From assembly GCA_029779645.1 (NCBI GenBank), contig JAKPAC010000037.1:26788-90787 (forward strand): a stretch of 64,000 bases of DNA, given 5' to 3'. Position 1 is the stretch's first letter. Every line of letters begins with the position of its first letter. Shown here in pieces: positions 1 through 8,655 of the stretch. This DNA comes from Actinomycetes bacterium. Lineage in GTDB: Bacteria; Actinomycetota; Actinomycetes; Actinomycetales; Microbacteriaceae. A program made the position numbers and the translations under genes. The notes below the pieces were generated by a model, which had not been told where the DNA came from, did not search any database, and was given only the letters and a program-made list of their open reading frames with translations.

Positions 1-1
1 G

Positions 2-1087
2 GCCGCGCTGCGCGGGGGGTTTCTGGGCGGCGGATTCATGGCCGCTGTGCACAGCCGCGCCGTGCGGGCAGCGCGGGCCACGCCCGCGCTGATCGCGGCC
101 TCGAGCCCGGCGTCGTCGGCGGCCGCGGCGAGCGCGCTGGGCATCGGCTCGGCGGCGCACGACGCGTCGGCGCTCATCGACGGCGAGGTCGACGTCGTGC
201 ACGTGTGCACCCCGAACGCCACGCACGCGCCGTTCGCGGCGGCGGCGCTGGCCGCGGGCAAGCACGTGATCTGCGAGAAGCCGCTCGCGATCAGCGAGCC
301 CGAGGCCCGAGCGCTCGCGCAGGCCGCGCACGAGAGCGGGCTGGTCGCCGCGGTGCCCTTCATCTACCGGTACCACCCGATGATCCGCGAGGCTCGCGCC
401 CGCATCGCGCGCGGCGAGCTGGGCGCCATCCTGACGCTGGAGTGCGGCTACCTGCAGGACTGGCTGCTCGACGCGGGCGACGTCGACTGGCGCGTCGACA
501 CGGCGCTCGGCGGCAGCTCGCGCGCGTTCGCCGACATCGGCTCGCACCTGTGCGATCTGATCGAGTTCGTGACCGGCGAGCGCATCGCGCGACTGGTGGC
601 CCGCACCCGCACCGTGCACGGACAGCGCGGGGAGATGCCGGTCGAGACCGAAGACATCGCGGCCGTGCTGTTCGAGCTCGACGGGGGAGCGCTCGGCACC
701 ATGCTCGTGTCGCAGATGGCGCCCGGACGCAAGAATGCGCTCGTGCTCGAGGTGCACGGGCAGTCCGAGAGCCTGCGGTTCGCCCAGGAGCGCCCCGAGG
801 AGCTCTGGGTCGGTCGCCGGAGCGGCTCCTCGGTGCTGCTGCGTGATCCCGAGACTGCGGCCCCGGATGCCGCGCGCCTCTCGCTGGTGCCCGCCGGGCA
901 CGCGATGGGGTACCAGGATGCCTTCAACGCATTCGTCGCCGACGCCTACGCCGCGGTGCGGGGCGCGCAGGTCGAGGGTCTGCCGACCTTCGACGACGGG
1001 CTTCGCGCGGTGCGGCTCACGCAGGCCGTCCTCGACTCCGCCGCCTCCGGGCGATGGATCGAGGTCGGGGATCGGGCCTCGACATGA
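2..1087 (+). CDS. Gfo/Idh/MocA family oxidoreductase, 5' end missing
   Basis: This is an NAD(P)-dependent sugar or polyol dehydrogenase of the Gfo/Idh/MocA type. The reading frame is open to the window edge, and the residues before the first ATG (position 38) still look like the Rossmann glycine loop (GGFLGGGFM), so the true start lies upstream and the ATG at 38 is internal. Next come the CEKPLA motif, which holds the catalytic lysine (near nucleotide 275), and FADIGSHLCDL (near 530), where the His is the usual substrate-site residue. The stop overlaps the next start as ATGA, so the gene is co-translated with the sugar importer. Family knowledge gives a 330-390 residue two-domain enzyme that oxidises or reduces a sugar carbonyl. 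The substrate cannot be read from the sequence. Confidence 0.88.
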   Translation, partial: AALRGGFLGGGFMAAVHSRAVRAARATPALIAASSPASSAAAASALGIGSAAHDASALIDGEVDVVHVCTPNATHAPFAAAALAAGKHVICEKPLAISEPEARALAQAAHESGLVAAVPFIYRYHPMIREARARIARGELGAILTLECGYLQDWLLDAGDVDWRVDTALGGSSRAFADIGSHLCDLIEFVTGERIARLVARTRTVHGQRGEMPVETEDIAAVLFELDGGALGTMLVSQMAPGRKNALVLEVHGQSESLRFAQERPEELWVGRRSGSSVLLRDPETAAPDAARLSLVPAGHAMGYQDAFNAFVADAYAAVRGAQVEGLPTFDDGLRAVRLTQAVLDSAASGRWIEVGDRAST

Positions 1088-2679
1088 ACGAGGCCCTGCT
1101 CGAGGGAGCGCCCGCGGCCGGGACCGCGGGTGAGGTCGTGCTGCGCGCAGCCGGAATCGACAAGGCATTCTTCGGAGTGCAGGTGCTGCACGGCGTCTCC
1201 CTCGAGGTCCGGCGCGGGGAGGTGCACGGCCTCGTCGGCGAGAACGGCGCCGGCAAGTCCACGCTCATGAAGGTGCTCGCGGGCGTGTATCAGGCCGACG
1301 CCGGCAGCGTCGAGTTCGCGGGGCAGACGGTGGCGTTCGCGCACCCGCTGCAGTCGATGACCGCCGGGCTGGTCACGGTGTTCCAGGAGTTCAATCTGCT
1401 TCCCGAGCGCACGGTCGCCCAGAACGTCTACCTCGGCCGCGAGCCGCGGCGCGGCGGATTCATCGACACGAGGGCGATGACGGAGCGCACCCGCGCGCTG
1501 CTCGACGACCTCGGCGTCGACTTCCTCGACCCCGCGGCGCGTGTGGGCGCGCTGACGGTCGCCGAGCAGCAGATCGTCGAGATCGTGAAGGCGCTCTCGT
1601 TCGATGCGCGTGTGATCTCGATGGACGAGCCCACCGCCGCCCTCAGCGAGCACGAGGTCGAGCTGCTCTACGCGATCGTCCGGCGCCTCACCGCGCGCGG
1701 CGTCGCCGTGATCTACGTCTCGCACCGGCTGAAGGAGATCTTCGACCTGTGCGACCGCATCACGATCCTCAAAGACGGCGCGCTGGTCTCGACGGATGCC
1801 GCAGCCGACCTCACGCAGGACGAGCTCGTGCGCCGCATGGTCGGCCGGCCGATCCAGAGCTACTACCCGGGCCCCGAGGAGGGCACCCGAGTCGGCGACG
1901 CGCGCGTGCGGCTGCGCGGCGTCGGCAACGACTTCGTCGACGGCGTGCACCTGGAGGTGCGGGCCGGCGAGATCCTCGGGCTGGCCGGGCTGCAGGGATC
2001 GGGCCGCACCGAGATCCTCGAGGGCATCTTCGGCGCGCACGCCTTCACCCGTGGCGAGATGGAGCTCGACGGGCGCCGCGTGCACGTCGCCTCGCCGCGG
2101 CAGGCGGTCCGCGCCGGCATCGCCCTCGTCACCGAGGACCGCAAGGCGCAGGGGCTCGCCCTCGGCCAGTCGATCCTCGACAACGCCCTGCTCGTGGTGC
2201 GCGGCGTGTTCGCGGGGCGCACGCGCGCCGCGCGGAAGCGGGTGCCCGGCATCCTCTCGAGCCTCGAGATCACGTCCCGCGGCCTCGAGCAGGAGGTGCA
2301 GACCCTCTCGGGCGGCAACCAGCAGAAGGTGGTGCTGGCCAAATGGCTGGTCACCGATCCGCAGCTCGTGCTGTTCGACGAGCCCACCCGCGGCATCGAC
2401 GTCGGGGCGAAGGTGGCCGTGTACACCCTGATGCGCCGGCTCGCGGCCGAGGGCAAGGCGGTGCTGATGGTCTCGTCCGAGCTGCCCGAGGTGATCGGGA
2501 TGAGCGACCGGATCGTCGTGATGCGCGACGGGCGGGTCAGCGCCGAGCTGCCGGCGGGGGCGTCCGAGCTTGAGGTGCTCGCGGCGGCCACCGGGGCCGC
2601 AGGGCCCGGCGAGGCGGGCACTGGTGCGGCGGCACCCGACGAGGGCGGCACCGACGAGCGGCGGGGGGCGCGGCCATGA
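1084..2679 (+). CDS. Sugar ABC importer ATPase, two NBDs (RbsA/MglA type)
   Basis: This 531-residue protein has two fused ATPase domains and powers uptake through the two permeases that follow. Domain 1 has Walker A GENGAGKST (about residues 52-60), a signature region LTVAEQQ and Walker B VISMDEPTAAL. Domain 2 has the degenerate P-loop GLQGSGRTE normal for this family, signature LSGGNQQK and LVLFDEPTRGID. I chose the ATG at 1084, which overlaps the dehydrogenase stop (ATGA), over the in-frame ATG at 1054, because the earlier start would lie inside the upstream gene. The C-terminus is an Ala/Gly-rich tail with no domain. It overlaps the next permease by four bases. Family (CUT2) is clear; the sugar is not. 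Confidence 0.93.
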   Translation: MNEALLEGAPAAGTAGEVVLRAAGIDKAFFGVQVLHGVSLEVRRGEVHGLVGENGAGKSTLMKVLAGVYQADAGSVEFAGQTVAFAHPLQSMTAGLVTVFQEFNLLPERTVAQNVYLGREPRRGGFIDTRAMTERTRALLDDLGVDFLDPAARVGALTVAEQQIVEIVKALSFDARVISMDEPTAALSEHEVELLYAIVRRLTARGVAVIYVSHRLKEIFDLCDRITILKDGALVSTDAAADLTQDELVRRMVGRPIQSYYPGPEEGTRVGDARVRLRGVGNDFVDGVHLEVRAGEILGLAGLQGSGRTEILEGIFGAHAFTRGEMELDGRRVHVASPRQAVRAGIALVTEDRKAQGLALGQSILDNALLVVRGVFAGRTRAARKRVPGILSSLEITSRGLEQEVQTLSGGNQQKVVLAKWLVTDPQLVLFDEPTRGIDVGAKVAVYTLMRRLAAEGKAVLMVSSELPEVIGMSDRIVVMRDGRVSAELPAGASELEVLAAATGAAGPGEAGTGAAAPDEGGTDERRGARP

Positions 2680-3728
2680 GGCGCGTCCACATCGGCACCA
2701 CGCAGATCGTGCTCATCGCCCTGCTGATCGTCGTCGTGATCGGCGCGATCCTCGTGGGCACGGTCGGTCGCAACTTCTTCAGCGAGGGCAACGTCCGCGA
2801 CATCCTCACCGGGATGAGTGTGCTCGGGCTCGTCGCCATCGGGCAGACCCTCGTCATCCTGGGAGCCTCGCTCGATCTCTCGGTCGTCTACGTGATCAGC
2901 CTCGCCAGCCTGCTCGGCGCGACCACGATGAACGGCGATCCCGCGAACATCGCGTGGGCGGTCGTGCTCACCCTCGTCGTGTGCGTCGCGATCGGGCTGG
3001 TCAACGGGCTCGTGGTGACCGTGCTGCACGTGAACGGCTTCATCGCCACGCTCGGCATGGGGCTCGTGCTGCAGGGCGTGCTCAACACCAGTTTCCAGGG
3101 CAGCGCCGGCAAGGTGCCGTGGGAGTTCCAGCTCATCGGCGCCACGGGCATCGGCCCGGTGCCCGTCTCGACCGTGATCATGCTCGTGCTCGCCGCGGTC
3201 GTCTGGGTCGTCCTCGAGCGCACGCGCATCGGCGCGCACCTGTTCGCCGTGGGCGGCAGCCCCGAGGTGTCGCGCCTGAGCGGCCTGCGCATCCGCCGCC
3301 CGCTGATCGTCGCGCACGTGCTGTCGTCGGTCTTCGCGGGGCTCGCCGGGCTGCTGCTGGCCAGCCGCCTGGGCGTCGGCAGCCCGGTCGTCGGGCAGCA
3401 GGGCGGATACGACCTGCTCAGCATCGCGGCGGTGGTGCTCGGCGGCACGCTCCTGCTCGGCGGGCGCGGCTCGGTGTGGGGCACCATCGGCGGTGTTGCG
3501 ATCTTCGCGGTCGTCGACAACGTGATGAGCGTGCTGCAGATCAACCCGTTCCTCAAGGACGTGGTGCGCGGCGTCGTCATCGTCGCCGCCGTCGCCGTCT
3601 ACAGCCGTCGCGTCGTCTCGGCACGGCGGGCGCGGTTCGGCCCCGGCAGGCGCGACGAGCTCGTGGATGCCGCGGTCGCGGCACGCACCGTGCCCTCGGC
3701 TTCCGCCGGGGGAGGTGAGGGATCGTGA
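2676..3728 (+). CDS. Sugar ABC importer permease (RbsC type), first copy
   Basis: This 350-residue polytopic membrane protein has hydrophobic segments through most of its length and the GLVNGLVVT and GRGSVWGTIGG segments typical of RbsC/XylH permeases. The start is the ATG in an ATGA overlap with the ATPase stop. It is paired with a second, similar but distinct permease next door, so the importer probably uses a heterodimeric channel, unlike the single-permease E. coli ribose system. The C-terminal tail after about residue 310 is basic and cytoplasmic. It overlaps the next gene by four bases (GTGA), so all four transporter genes are tightly coupled. Confidence 0.9.
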   Translation: MRRVHIGTTQIVLIALLIVVVIGAILVGTVGRNFFSEGNVRDILTGMSVLGLVAIGQTLVILGASLDLSVVYVISLASLLGATTMNGDPANIAWAVVLTLVVCVAIGLVNGLVVTVLHVNGFIATLGMGLVLQGVLNTSFQGSAGKVPWEFQLIGATGIGPVPVSTVIMLVLAAVVWVVLERTRIGAHLFAVGGSPEVSRLSGLRIRRPLIVAHVLSSVFAGLAGLLLASRLGVGSPVVGQQGGYDLLSIAAVVLGGTLLLGGRGSVWGTIGGVAIFAVVDNVMSVLQINPFLKDVVRGVVIVAAVAVYSRRVVSARRARFGPGRRDELVDAAVAARTVPSASAGGGEGS

Positions 3729-4813
3729 ACGCCCTCCGCACCCTGATCAGCCCCCGCGGGGCCGTGTTCCTGCTGCTGGTGATCCTGCTCGCGGCGATCA
3801 TCATCCTGAACCCGAGCTTCGCGGAGCCCGGGCAGTTCATGCGGTTCATTCAGCGGGTCGCCCCGGTCGCGATCATCGCCATCGGGCAGTACTTCGTCAT
3901 CGTCTCGGGCGAGTTCGACCTCTCGCAGGGCTCGCTGATCACGGCGCAGGTCGTGATCGCCGGCAACCTCGTGGGGCAGGACGACTCGCGCACCGTCCCC
4001 GTGATGGTGCTCATGTTCGTGTTCGGCGCGGTCATCGGGCTCGTGAACGGGCTCATCACCACGCTCCTGAGGGTGCCCTCGTTCATCGTCACCGTCGGGA
4101 TGATGCTCGCCCTGCTCGGCGGGATCCTGTGGTGGACCGGCGGCGCCGCCACCGGAAACCCCGCAGACAGCTTCCGCAACGTCGGCCGTGGCGGCATCCG
4201 CGACGTGCCCGTCATCGACTACCTGCCCTGGTCGGTGCTCGTGCTGGCCGCCTGGCTGGCGCTGGCGATCTGGGTGACGAAGCTGCCGCTCGGCAAGCAG
4301 ATGATCGCCGTGGGCGACAATCCGACCGCCGCCCGATACGCCGGCGTGCGGACCTGGTGGATCACGACGCAGGGCTTCATGATCTCGTCGCTCTCGGCGA
4401 CCGTCGCCGGGATCCTGCTCGTCGGCTTCGCGGGCGTGCACCCCTCGGTCGGCCGGGGCTACGAGTTCATCGCCATCACGGCCGTCGTGCTCGGCGGGGT
4501 GGTGCTCGGCGGAGGGCGGGGCTGGGTCGTCGCCGCGGTCGCGGGCGCATTCGTGCTCGAGTCGCTGTTCCTGCTGATGAACATCATCGGCGTGCCCTCG
4601 ACGCTGCGCGACAGCGTGCAGGGCGTCATCATCATCGCGGCCGTCGCCTACGCGGGGGTGTCGTTCCGCACTCGTCGCGCGCGGCCGAGACCCGCGGCAT
4701 CCACACAGTCTTCTCCCGATCCGGGGAAGGAGCCGGCCCCGCCCGCGGCGGCCGCTCAGTCCGAATCACATGTCCTCAGAGGCGAGGGCAGCAACGCTAA
4801 CCAGGGAGGTTAA
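3725..4813 (+). CDS. Sugar ABC importer permease (RbsC type), second copy
   Basis: This is a 362-residue membrane protein homologous to the preceding permease. It shares the GLVNGLITTLL segment and the glycine-rich VLGGGRGW segment near the end of the membrane domain. The GTG start overlaps the upstream stop (GTGA). The last 40 or so residues form a hydrophilic Pro/Ala/Ser-rich tail of low complexity. Two bases separate its stop from the binding-protein start, which has its own strong ribosome site (GGGAGG). With the neighbours it completes an importer with ATPase, two permeases and a binding protein. Confidence 0.9.
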   Translation: MNALRTLISPRGAVFLLLVILLAAIIILNPSFAEPGQFMRFIQRVAPVAIIAIGQYFVIVSGEFDLSQGSLITAQVVIAGNLVGQDDSRTVPVMVLMFVFGAVIGLVNGLITTLLRVPSFIVTVGMMLALLGGILWWTGGAATGNPADSFRNVGRGGIRDVPVIDYLPWSVLVLAAWLALAIWVTKLPLGKQMIAVGDNPTAARYAGVRTWWITTQGFMISSLSATVAGILLVGFAGVHPSVGRGYEFIAITAVVLGGVVLGGGRGWVVAAVAGAFVLESLFLLMNIIGVPSTLRDSVQGVIIIAAVAYAGVSFRTRRARPRPAASTQSSPDPGKEPAPPAAAAQSESHVLRGEGSNANQGG

Positions 4814-4815
4814 CC

Positions 4816-6027
4816 ATGCGACGATCACTGAAGATCGGCACCGCCGCAGCAGCGCTCATCGGCCTGTTCGCGCTTGCCGGGTGCACCACGGACCCCGGCG
4901 TCACGGCACCGTCGGATGAGCCGTCGGCGTCGAGCGGCGGCACGGCGAACGAATGGTTCGACCAGGCGATCTACGACAAGCAGTTCGCCGAGCGCTCCGT
5001 CATTCCCCAGGGCCCCGAAGACGAGGTCTACCTGCAGCACATCAATGCCGAGATGGTCGACACCTCGGCCTATGCGAGCCCGGGCGCGAAGAAGGCGTGC
5101 TTCGCCAACGCGTCGATCTCGAACCCCTGGCGTCAGACGGGCTGGATCACGATGAACCAGCAGCTCAAGGTGCTGCAGGATTCCGGTGCGATCAGCTCGA
5201 TGGAGACCCGTGACGCGCAGGACTCGGATGACACGCAGATCGCCGACATCGACTACTTCATCGGCGAGGGCAACTGCGACGTGTTCATCATCTCGCCCAA
5301 CAGCACCGCCGCCATGACGCCCGCCGTCGAGCGCGCGTGCGCGACGAACAAGCCGGTCATCGTCTTCGACCGTGGCGTCGAGACCGACTGCCCGGTCACG
5401 TTCATCCACCCCATCGGCGGCTTCGCCTGGGGCATCGACACGGCCGAGTTCCTCATCGAGAACCTGCAGAAGGGCGACAAGGTCGTCGGCCTGCGGATCC
5501 TCCCCGGCGTCGACGTGCTCGAGCAGCGCTGGGCGGCGGCCGAGAAGCTGTTCGCCGAGGCGGGCATCGAGGCGGTCGACTACTTCACCGGCGCCGACCC
5601 GGCGAAGATCAAGAGCATCATCAGCGACGAGCTCGCCAAGGGCGATGTCAAGGGCGTCTGGATGGACGCCGGCGACGGCGCCGTCGCGGCGATCGAGGCG
5701 TTCGAGGACGCGGGCGTCGACTACCCGGTGATGACCGGCGAGGACGAGATGTCGTTCCTGCGCAAGTGGAAGGCGACCGGGCTGACCGGCCTCGCCCCGG
5801 TGTACTCGAACTTCCAGTGGCGCACCCCGCTGCTGGCGGCCGCGATGATCTTCAAGGGCGAGCAGGTGCCCAAGGAGTGGGTCCTCCCGCAGAACCCGAT
5901 CACGGCCGAAGAGGTCGACCGCTACCTCGCCGAGAATGAGGGCATGCCCGACGGTCACTACGCCAAGTTCGGCGGAGAGAACCTGCCCGGCTACCCCCAG
6001 GTGTGGCAGCAGCGCATCATCCCCTGA
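4816..6027 (+). CDS. Sugar-binding lipoprotein of the CUT2 importer
   Basis: This 403-residue extracytoplasmic binding protein (Peripla_BP_4/RbsB-like fold) captures the sugar for the upstream importer. It has an n-region MRRSLK, a hydrophobic stretch and lipobox LAGC, giving lipidation at Cys 23. A Ser/Pro/Gly linker follows, then the two-lobe binding domain with the conserved segments DVFIISPNS and KPVIVFDRG. The ribosome site GGGAGG sits seven bases before the ATG. The protein is longer than RbsB (about 300) and similar to the larger actinobacterial sugar-binding lipoproteins. A GC-rich hairpin follows the stop and may protect this part of the transcript. The ligand is unknown. Confidence 0.9.
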   Translation: MRRSLKIGTAAAALIGLFALAGCTTDPGVTAPSDEPSASSGGTANEWFDQAIYDKQFAERSVIPQGPEDEVYLQHINAEMVDTSAYASPGAKKACFANASISNPWRQTGWITMNQQLKVLQDSGAISSMETRDAQDSDDTQIADIDYFIGEGNCDVFIISPNSTAAMTPAVERACATNKPVIVFDRGVETDCPVTFIHPIGGFAWGIDTAEFLIENLQKGDKVVGLRILPGVDVLEQRWAAAEKLFAEAGIEAVDYFTGADPAKIKSIISDELAKGDVKGVWMDAGDGAVAAIEAFEDAGVDYPVMTGEDEMSFLRKWKATGLTGLAPVYSNFQWRTPLLAAAMIFKGEQVPKEWVLPQNPITAEEVDRYLAENEGMPDGHYAKFGGENLPGYPQVWQQRIIP

Positions 6028-6042
6028 CCGGGACGCGTCGCA

Positions 6043-6095
6043 GCGCGTGCGGCGGGATGGCACCGGCTCACGCCCGGGCCGTCCCGCCGTCGCGC
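6043..6095 (+). other. Intercistronic hairpin after the binding-protein gene
   Basis: An imperfect inverted repeat (6043-6057 with 6082-6095, one bulged T and one G-T pair, 24-base loop) lies in the 125-base gap between the binding protein and the first TIM-barrel gene. No T-run follows, so it is more likely an mRNA-stabilising or partly attenuating structure than a full terminator. Confidence 0.45.
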
Positions 6096-6152
6096 GGCCG
6101 TCGGCGACGCGCACTCCTTCCCACCCGCTGCCTTCTCACCTTGGAGCACACC

Positions 6153-7019
6153 ATGCGCAGGCCGATCGGCGTCAACACCTGGGTCTGGACCTCGCCGCTG
6201 GATGACCGGCGGCTCGAGCCGCTGCTGCGTCGCATCGCCGGCATGGGGTTCGACGCCGTCGAGCTGCCGGTCGAACAGCCGGGCGACTGGGACCCGCCAC
6301 GCGCGCGCGACCTCCTCGACGAGCTCGGGCTGCGGCCGGTCGTCGTCGGCGCGATGGGGCCCGGCCGCTCGCTGCTGGCTCGTGCCGGCGACGTCGCCGG
6401 CACGCAGGCGTACCTCCGCCACTGCCTCGGCGTCGCGCGCGCGGTCGGCGCCTCGGTCGTCGCGGGGCCGTTCTATGCGCCGACCGGCGTCACGTGGCGC
6501 ATGAGCGCCGGCGAGCGGGCGGATGCCACGGCCGAGCTGCGCGCCTCGCTCGCGCCCCTCGCGGCGGAGGCAGCCGATGGAGGCTCGACGCTGGCGATCG
6601 AGCCGCTCAACCGCTACGAGACCAGTCTGATCAACACCGTGGCCCAGGGGCTCGACGCGCTCGGGCCGCTGCTCGGGCCGGGCCTGGGCCTCGCGCTCGA
6701 CAGCTACCACCTGAACATCGAGGAGCAGCGCCCGGTCGAGGCGATTCGCGCCGCCGGTCGCGCCATCGCCTACGTCCAGGTGTGCGGCAACGACCGCGGC
6801 CCGGTCGGCGACGACCACACCGACTGGCCGGGCATGCTCGACGCGCTGGACGACGCCGGTTACGCAGGCCCGCTCGGGGTCGAGAGCTTCACCGGCGACA
6901 ACGAGACCATCGCGGTCGCCGCCTCGGTCTGGCGGCCGCTCGCCCCCAGCCAGGACGAGCTCGCCGAGCGCTCGCTGCGCTACCTGCGCGCTCTGCAGGA
7001 CCGGCGCGCGGCCGGCTGA
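6153..7019 (+). CDS. TIM-barrel sugar isomerase/epimerase (tagatose/psicose 3-epimerase-like)
   Basis: This 288-residue AP-endonuclease-2-type TIM barrel resembles ketose 3-epimerases. Residues matching the metal-site acids of that family are visible: Glu in LAIEPLNRYE, Asp in LALDSYHLN, and Glu in LGVESFTG near the C-terminus. The segment that normally carries the metal-binding His reads AYVQVCGNDRG, so a Gln stands where His is expected. I placed the start at the ATG at 6153, preceded by GGAG eight bases upstream. The longer frame from 6003 overlaps the binding-protein gene and adds a basic non-conserved leader. It lies in the sugar operon, so it should act on the imported sugar or its oxidised form. 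True epimerase activity is uncertain because of the changed residue. Confidence 0.85.
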   Translation: MRRPIGVNTWVWTSPLDDRRLEPLLRRIAGMGFDAVELPVEQPGDWDPPRARDLLDELGLRPVVVGAMGPGRSLLARAGDVAGTQAYLRHCLGVARAVGASVVAGPFYAPTGVTWRMSAGERADATAELRASLAPLAAEAADGGSTLAIEPLNRYETSLINTVAQGLDALGPLLGPGLGLALDSYHLNIEEQRPVEAIRAAGRAIAYVQVCGNDRGPVGDDHTDWPGMLDALDDAGYAGPLGVESFTGDNETIAVAASVWRPLAPSQDELAERSLRYLRALQDRRAAG

Positions 7020-7067
7020 GCGCGCCCTCCAATCCACCATCCCGCACCGCACGCAAGGAGCACGCCG

Positions 7068-8075
7068 ATGTCCGCACATCCGGTCACCCTGTTCACTGGC
7101 CAGTGGGCCGATCTGCCGTTCGAGGAGGTGGCGCGACTCGCCGCGTCGTGGGGCTATGACGGCCTCGAGATCGCGGCATCCGGGGATCATCTCGACCTGC
7201 GCCGCGCCGACGAGGACGACGCGTACGCGGCCTCGCGGCTTGAGATCCTCGATCGACACGGCCTGCAGCTGTTCGCGATCTCGAACCACCTGGCGGGGCA
7301 GGCGGTCTGCGACGCGCCGATCGACTTCCGGCACCAGGCGATCCTGCGCGAGTACGTGTGGGGCGACGGAGAGGCCGAGGGCGTTCGCCGCCGCGCCGCC
7401 GACGACATGCGGCGCTCGGCCCGGGTGGCCCGCAAGCTCGGCGTCGAGACGGTGGTGGGGTTCACCGGCTCGTCGATCTGGCCATATGTGGCGATGTTCC
7501 CGCCGGTGCCCGCCGAGACGATCGAGCGCGGCTTCGAGGACTTCGCCGAGCGCTGGAACCCGATCCTCGACGTGTTCGATGCCGAGGGGGTGCGCTTCGC
7601 GCACGAGGTGCACCCGGGCGAGATCGCCTACGACTACTGGAGCGCCCAGCGCGCGCTCGACGCGATCGGCCACCGCGAGGCGTTCGGCTTCAACTGGGAC
7701 CCCTCGCACATGATGTGGCAGGGCATCGATCCCGTGGGATTCATCGTCGACTTCGCCGATCGGATCTACCACGTCGACTGCAAAGACACGCGGCTGCGGC
7801 CGAACAACGGCCGCGCGGGCATCCTCGGATCGCATCTGCCGTGGGGCGACCCGCGGCGCGGCTGGGACTTCGTCTCGACCGGCCACGGCGACGTGCCGTG
7901 GGAGGACGCATTCCGGGCGCTGAACGCGATCGGCTACTCGGGCCCGATCTCGATCGAGTGGGAGGATGCCGGGATGGACAGGCTGCACGGCGCGGCAGAG
8001 GCGGTCACGTTCGTGCGCTCGCTGCTCTGGGACCTGCCCGGCGCCGCGTTCGACTCGGTGTTCTCCAACCAGTAG
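7068..8075 (+). CDS. TIM-barrel sugar phosphate isomerase/epimerase family protein
   Basis: This 335-residue protein has the same AP-endonuclease-2 TIM-barrel fold as its neighbour but belongs to a different subfamily, the longer IolE-related group. The likely metal ligands are intact: Glu in HEVHPGE, Asp/His in NWDPSHM, His in IYHVDCKD and Glu in ISIEWED. A good ribosome site (AAGGAG) lies before the ATG. It is the last gene of the sugar operon and ends just before a strong hairpin. Two such barrels next to a Gfo/Idh/MocA enzyme fit pathways that go through 3-keto sugars (oxidation, then elimination/hydration or isomerisation). That role is inference. Confidence 0.87.
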   Translation: MSAHPVTLFTGQWADLPFEEVARLAASWGYDGLEIAASGDHLDLRRADEDDAYAASRLEILDRHGLQLFAISNHLAGQAVCDAPIDFRHQAILREYVWGDGEAEGVRRRAADDMRRSARVARKLGVETVVGFTGSSIWPYVAMFPPVPAETIERGFEDFAERWNPILDVFDAEGVRFAHEVHPGEIAYDYWSAQRALDAIGHREAFGFNWDPSHMMWQGIDPVGFIVDFADRIYHVDCKDTRLRPNNGRAGILGSHLPWGDPRRGWDFVSTGHGDVPWEDAFRALNAIGYSGPISIEWEDAGMDRLHGAAEAVTFVRSLLWDLPGAAFDSVFSNQ

Positions 8076-8079
8076 CCGG

Positions 8080-8127
8080 GTGTGCCGCGGCCGGGGCTCG
8101 CACGTCCCGGCCCCGGCCGCGGCACAC
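8080..8127. terminator. 17-bp perfect inverted repeat between convergent genes
   Basis: Arms GTGTGCCGCGGCCGGGG (8080-8096) and its exact complement (8111-8127) flank a 14-base loop between the stops of the sugar operon and the minus-strand marR gene. There is no T-run on either side. Position and strength suggest a bidirectional, possibly Rho-assisted, terminator. Confidence 0.6.
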
Positions 8128-8136
8128 GCGGTCGCT

Positions 8137-8655
8137 CTACGTCGCCGCGGCCGTCGCCGGCGCCGCTGAGATGCTCGTCGGGGCCGGGGGCTCGGGCGTC
8201 TCACCCGAGTTGATCGCGTGCAGCAGGGTCGCGAGGCGCTCGACGTCGGTCACGTCCCACGCGGAGAGCGCGCCGACGAGCCGGTTCTCGTCGCTCTGGC
8301 GCGCGGCGTCCAGGCGCTCCTGGCCGAATGCCGTGGTGCTCAGCAGCTGCGAGCGGCGGTCGTCGGGGTCGGGCGTGCGCGTGATGAACTCGAGGCTCTC
8401 GAGTTCGCGCACCGCGCGGCTGAGTAGCGACTTGTCGACGCCGAAGTGCTCGGTGAGCTTCGAGAGCGTGATCGGCCCGCGCCGGGTGATGATGTTCAGC
8501 ACCTTGAAGTGCGCGGGGGTCAGCCCCGGGCTCACCGACTCTGCGGTGCGCCGCAGGAACAGCCGGATCCGGCTGACGAGCTCGCTGAGCTCGGCCTCGA
8601 TGGCGCGCGCCGCGGCCTCGCGCCGCGGATCAGCGCCCATGTGCGCGGGGCTCAT
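8137..8655 (-). CDS. MarR family transcriptional regulator
   Basis: This winged-helix regulator of about 172 residues has a recognisable MarR core: the helix leading to LTPAHFKVLNII, the HTH around TLSKLTEHFGVDKSLLSRAV, and the wing with TRTPDPDDRRSQLLSTT (the DxRS/DxRR-type motif). The start is ambiguous. ATG 8655 and ATG 8640 are both in frame, and both fall inside the end of the efflux-pump gene, so the two genes overlap and are co-translated. The C-terminal 20 residues are an Ala/Pro/Thr-rich tail. MarR proteins usually repress the linked pump and release it on binding a small phenolic or drug-like molecule. A candidate operator lies upstream of the pump gene. Confidence 0.9.
   Translation of the reverse strand: MSPAHMGADPRREAAARAIEAELSELVSRIRLFLRRTAESVSPGLTPAHFKVLNIITRRGPITLSKLTEHFGVDKSLLSRAVRELESLEFITRTPDPDDRRSQLLSTTAFGQERLDAARQSDENRLVGALSAWDVTDVERLATLLHAINSGETPEPPAPTSISAAPATAAAT

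Noticed and set aside
38..1087. ATG at 38 as the true start of the Gfo/Idh/MocA gene
   Set aside because: The frame is open upstream and the residues before it match the Rossmann glycine loop, so the gene begins before the window.
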